Made by a program: the position numbers and the translations under genes. The notes beneath the pieces are model-generated. The model was not told the DNA's origin. It worked only from the letters and a program-made list of their open reading frames with translations, and ran no database searches. A stretch of 64,000 nt of DNA from Brachycybe producta (lineage: Eukaryota > Arthropoda > Diplopoda > Playtdesmida > Andrognathidae), in contig JAUPFP010000014.1 of NCBI GenBank assembly GCA_036925085.1, positions 1,244,001 through 1,308,000 of the forward strand, given 5' to 3'. Of this stretch, positions 61,101 through 64,000 are shown one piece after another (the stretch's first letter is position 1; the number at the start of each line of letters is the position of its first letter).

Positions 61101-63385
61101 GGTTAGTTAGAGGCTATATGTCTGGTTACTATCAGTTGTCAACTAGAGTTCTAGCCTCTATAACAGAATAAATAATGGCTTGAAGTTGTAATACAGAAAT
61201 ATATATAATCAAGTGATTTACAAAGCCAGAAGGACTTGAGCCATCAATGAAGAAAAAGCACCAGGTCACAATAGAACTTCGAATAGAAGCCATAAAAGAC
61301 TATACAAGGAGAGTGAGTTTTGGCACAATATACCCTTAGGAGAGGCTACCTTATACATGTTTCACCACTGCCAAGTGGATCATCAGTAGGCTTAGAACTC
61401 CAACTATGTAAAATTGGGAAACCACACTGCGACACCCTGTAGTAACAGAAGGTGGAACACTCTTGTCAAAAATTCCTTTTTGACAGTATGGCACCCCTTG
61501 GGGCACAGATGTGCAGACTTGGGTGTCCCGAATTCTGTGTGAATTCGTGGAACCCAGTCGGACCGTGAGAATTGGGAATAGAGTCCCCAAAATACCTTTC
61601 CTTTTTAGGTAATATCCTAAGCCCAGGGCAATGATTGGCCCAGTTGGTCAATCAATGAGCCCTGAGGTGACAGTTGCACCTCCCAGGAGTCCGAACAAGT
61701 ATGCCATGGGACTTATGTGTTGGTTGATAGTTTGATCTGTTAATTTACAAATGGCCCAATTGGGTACACAGATTGGGAAATATTTGCTTGATTGATATTG
61801 CATTAAAAATCTTAGCCCTATTTATGAGGTTTTTGTAAATATCGAATTATTTGTTTGATTTAAAAATCGACAATTTCTATCTTACGAAATGTTAAATGCC
61901 GGAAACGCTCCCAAATCATGGTAATGAATTAAGAGAGCAGGTAAAAGCGTTGTAGCAACCAATAATACTGTTAACAAGACGTAACCAACTCTGGGTTTTC
62001 TGAAAAGTTACGAAAAAAGTTGTTTGTAGGAGAGCATTTCTTATGAGTATCGGACAAAAGGAAATTGACTCTTACTTGACTAACGGATACAGGAAGATGG
62101 GCGCAACGAGGTAGTAAGCCATGTCGATACACAAATACCATATTTGTGGTAGACACTTTTCGACAAAAGACAAAACATGATTCAAAATCGTAATATTGTG
62201 TCGAAGACCAATAAACATAGTCTCCTAGCCTCAGAGGTTATTCTTAGAATATACATTTCAGCATGCCATCATGTAGCCACTGTTAAGTGACACTTGACGT
62301 TTCCAAAAACGTGGTTTTGATTCTATAAGGCCACGGGTTGACGTGGGCCCTCGGCTTTAGAATCAAAAGCATGTTTTTGGAAACGGAAACGTCAAGTGTC
62401 ACTTAATAGTGCGACTATGGCTACATGGCATGCTGAAATGTGCAAAGCTGACAAAAGTGCAACAGGAGTTTGAGACAAAACACAACAAAAATGCCATAAA
62501 AAACAGAGTTTAAAAACAAAACAAAACTAAAACAACTGTCAGCAGTACGCAAGACAAAACTACAACAAATCTGTGACAAAACATAAACAAAATTTGGGTT
62601 TTGTTTTGTGTTTTCTACTGTTGGCCACATAGACGCTTAAACAATAGTTTTTAGTGTTTGCTTTGAAGTGTTTTATTTCACTGTTCTGTTGTTGTTTAAA
62701 TATTGTCCACACTGCACACACAATGTTGACCAAATGTTGCGTGGTACCACGAGACAAAACAAAATATTTTGATGTTTACCGACTTGCAGCCGGACATGGA
62801 ATTGTTTGTGAAATTGCAGACAAAACACAAAAGTCGCAGATATATTTTAGAATTGTCACCAATTTGTCTCGAAATACTTTAGTTTCTGTTTTGTTTGTGT
62901 TTTGTCAGCTTGATATGGACCCGTCCTGAATACATTTTTTTTTCTTCGGACTGTGTTTCGAACAATAAATGAAGTTGTAATCGCTTCTTGAATGTTGCGA
63001 CCAGGTTTTAAGGTCTTTTGGTTGTAGTATTCAAAGGAGTTTTGATGGGTCCTACTGGTTTACATGTCTATTTTGTAATTTAGCCCTGTCGAACTTACAG
63101 CTAGTAATATGTGTCAGCCAAGGTAGGGATTCTTCCCTGAGATTTGACAAACTATTTCAAGGGTTCTTCCAAACAAACAAAGATTGTGGGGGAATCACTG
63201 GATTATTCTACAGGAATACCTTTTCTGGTTCTTGTATGTACGACTGGATATAAAGTAGAGCTTTCCACCATACTTTTCGGCATACTGCCTGATCGAGAAA
63301 AGATGCTGGTACGAATACGCCTTTTGCGTAATGTGGCAAAGGACCACACATAACTGCTATGATGAGTGCAAATGAGGGCGTCAAT
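58176..63385 (-). CDS. nrf-6-like: Gene E: NRF-6-like acyltransferase-3 family protein, 3' part only (exons 9-15, 385 aa)
   Basis: Visible exons: 63385-63220, 62155-62076, 61999-61886, 60951-60822, 60744-60555, 59189-59047, 58511-58176. Lengths and phases match exons 9-15 of genes A-D, so exons 1-8 (signal peptide, NRF domain and the first acyltransferase helices) must lie beyond the right edge. Motifs: LTPSFALI, CLPQIWYLCIDMAYY, YNAPWGRMHAF, ACATGYGG, GVINQILSWKGF, SRLSYGVYLSH. The exon 10 acceptor (ending CGAAAAG) and the exon 13 acceptor (A-rich before TATAG) are weak by eye, but the exons are supported by homology. The C-tail is the longest of the five and very acidic, with SESEVYWDSRDSQS, and ends SKRI. 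No exon 8 candidate is visible between 63386 and 64000. Confidence 0.88.
58592..59030. mobile_element. Palindromic element in gene E intron 14
   Basis: TTAGGTTGGTAGGAAAATAA at the left and TTATTTTCTTACCAACCTAA at the right, with GCGGTTTTTGTTT against its complement. It ends about 15 bp from the exon 14 donor. Confidence 0.65.
59276..59945. repeat. Large inverted repeat in gene E intron 13
   Basis: Arms of about 300 bp: CATGTTCCTTTTCGTTTTTC and AACGTTTAAAGTTGAATG at the left have complements at the right (AAATGAAAAGGAAC, CATTCAACTTTAAACGTT). The loop is near 59620-59640 and itself carries AGCTATGTCCACACT. Confidence 0.75.
60970..61825. mobile_element. Mutator-type MITE split by an unidentified insertion, gene E intron 11
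   Basis: Left part (about 60973-61165) has CTTCTCAATCTGTGCC, TTAGAGGCTATATG and TTCTAGCCTC; the right part (about 61745-61825) has ACAGATTGGGAAATATTTGC and TTGCATTAAAAATCTTAGCC. Between them about 575 bp are less AT-rich and foreign (for example GGGGCACAGATGTGCAGAC), with no recognised protein. Confidence 0.5.
62258..62438. repeat. Palindromic MITE in gene E intron 9
   Basis: CAGCATGCCATCATGTAGCC at the left pairs with GGCTACATGGCATGCTG at the right; GTGACACTTGACGTTTCC pairs with its complement; GGCCCTCGGC lies at the loop. Confidence 0.7.
62448..62930. mobile_element. Palindromic element (AGCTGACAAAA ends), copy 2
   Basis: AAAGCTGACAAAAGTGCAAC to TTTTGTCAGCTTGATATGGA; same interior as 30850-31345. 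Gene E intron 9, directly next to the previous palindrome. Confidence 0.6.
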
Positions 63386-63529
63386 CTAGTCAATTTGAAA
63401 ACAAAATTAGAAAAAAATACATAACGTTGAAGTATTCACTGAGACAGATATTGGGAATGTTTTTGGGAAGTTTGGAAAATATGGAGGAAAAAAAAACTTC
63501 TTTGTAATCTTGAAGGCAGTACTACTGCA

Positions 63530-63905
63530 ACATTAAGCTGGGTGCAAGATTACTCGTGCTTGAGGTTGTGCCCGTGTTGACTTGTGGGGCTCGTGCTCGT
63601 GCTCTTGTCAGCTGAGGGTTTGGGAATTCAGTTACTCGAGAGGCTTTGACTCGTGCGCGGATCTGATGAGCGACGACAGAGTGCGAGTTTTATTATCATA
63701 TGCACTCATTGTTGGGAGAAACGCCAACTATAAACTGAGCTCGTCCAATGACTTGCAATGCAAGTCTTGACGAGAGCACCTCTTTGATGTACCGACATCA
63801 AGCGGAGCCAGCTTGCGTTACTCGTGCTACTTGTATCGCTGCTCACGAGTCCATCCACATTACTCGGGCTTGTCGAAGAGTCTCCTCACCCGAGCCCTAG
63901 CACGA
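63530..63905. repeat. Dispersed repeat at the right edge (gene E intron 8)
   Basis: Phrases GACTCGTGCTC, CGAGAGCACCTCTTTGATGT and CCGACATCAAGCGGAGCC resemble 5640-5800 (CTCTTTGATGTATACCACCT). Internal inverted words suggest a MITE. No exon 8 of gene E is seen here. Confidence 0.4.
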
Positions 63906-64000
63906 TTAACACTTGCTTCAGAATGCATTTTACTGCTTTTTTTTGTTTGCAACAACTGGCATTCAGATTTAAATGACAAATTTAAACTTTAAGAAGTTTT

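Noticed and set aside
63386..64000. Exon 8 of gene E
   Set aside because: No sequence coding for the SGFLLVY...HRIWR-type exon is present on the minus strand in this interval; it must lie beyond the window.

Overview
The window is nuclear DNA from an animal, most likely an invertebrate. Single proteins are spread over many short exons with GT-AG (and some GC-AG) introns of roughly 80 bp to 2 kb. Non-coding DNA is AT-rich by eye and packed with palindromic non-autonomous transposons (MITEs), minisatellites and microsatellites. No ribosomal RNA, bacterial operon or CRISPR features are present. I cannot place the phylum from sequence alone.

The only clear gene content is one tandem family: five genes, all on the minus strand, coding for multi-pass membrane proteins of the NRF-6 ('nose resistant to fluoxetine') type. 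Each has a signal peptide, a cysteine-containing extracellular NRF domain, then an acyltransferase-3 membrane domain. In order of increasing coordinate they are gene A (14216 to 2341), gene B (33583 to 21161), gene C (43911 to 35060), gene D (54094 to 45217) and gene E (3' part only, 63385 to 58176; its 5' exons lie beyond the right edge). I rebuilt every exon by hand. A, B and C each have 15 exons with identical intron phases, and the summed coding lengths (2211, 2151 and 2265 nt) are all multiples of three, giving proteins of 736, 716 and 754 residues. Gene D has the same 15 exons but has lost the ordinary splice donor of exon 1. It may be a pseudogene or may use a cryptic donor that would give 716 residues. 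Gene E shows exons 9 to 15 in the same layout.

Layout: 1-2340, repeats downstream of gene A; 2341-14216, gene A; 14217-21160, gene-free and rich in MITEs and minisatellites; 21161-33583, gene B, with a possible small plus-strand secreted-protein gene nested in its introns at 26418-27046; 33584-35059, short spacer with a probable LTR-retrotransposon fragment; 35060-43911, gene C; 43912-45216, spacer with a 19-bp minisatellite; 45217-54094, gene D; 54095-58175, spacer with several MITEs; 58176 to the end, gene E. Introns carry most of the repeats.

The family is known from C. elegans nrf-6/ndg-4 and arthropod homologues, where the proteins affect lipid, yolk and drug transport in epithelia. The biochemical reaction is not settled, so acyl transfer is inferred from domain membership. 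The most informative signals are evolutionary: a lost donor in gene D, four GC-AG introns, a near-identical segment shared by genes B and C, a palindromic element shared by the same intron of genes A and C, and several MITE families whose target-site duplications can be read directly.
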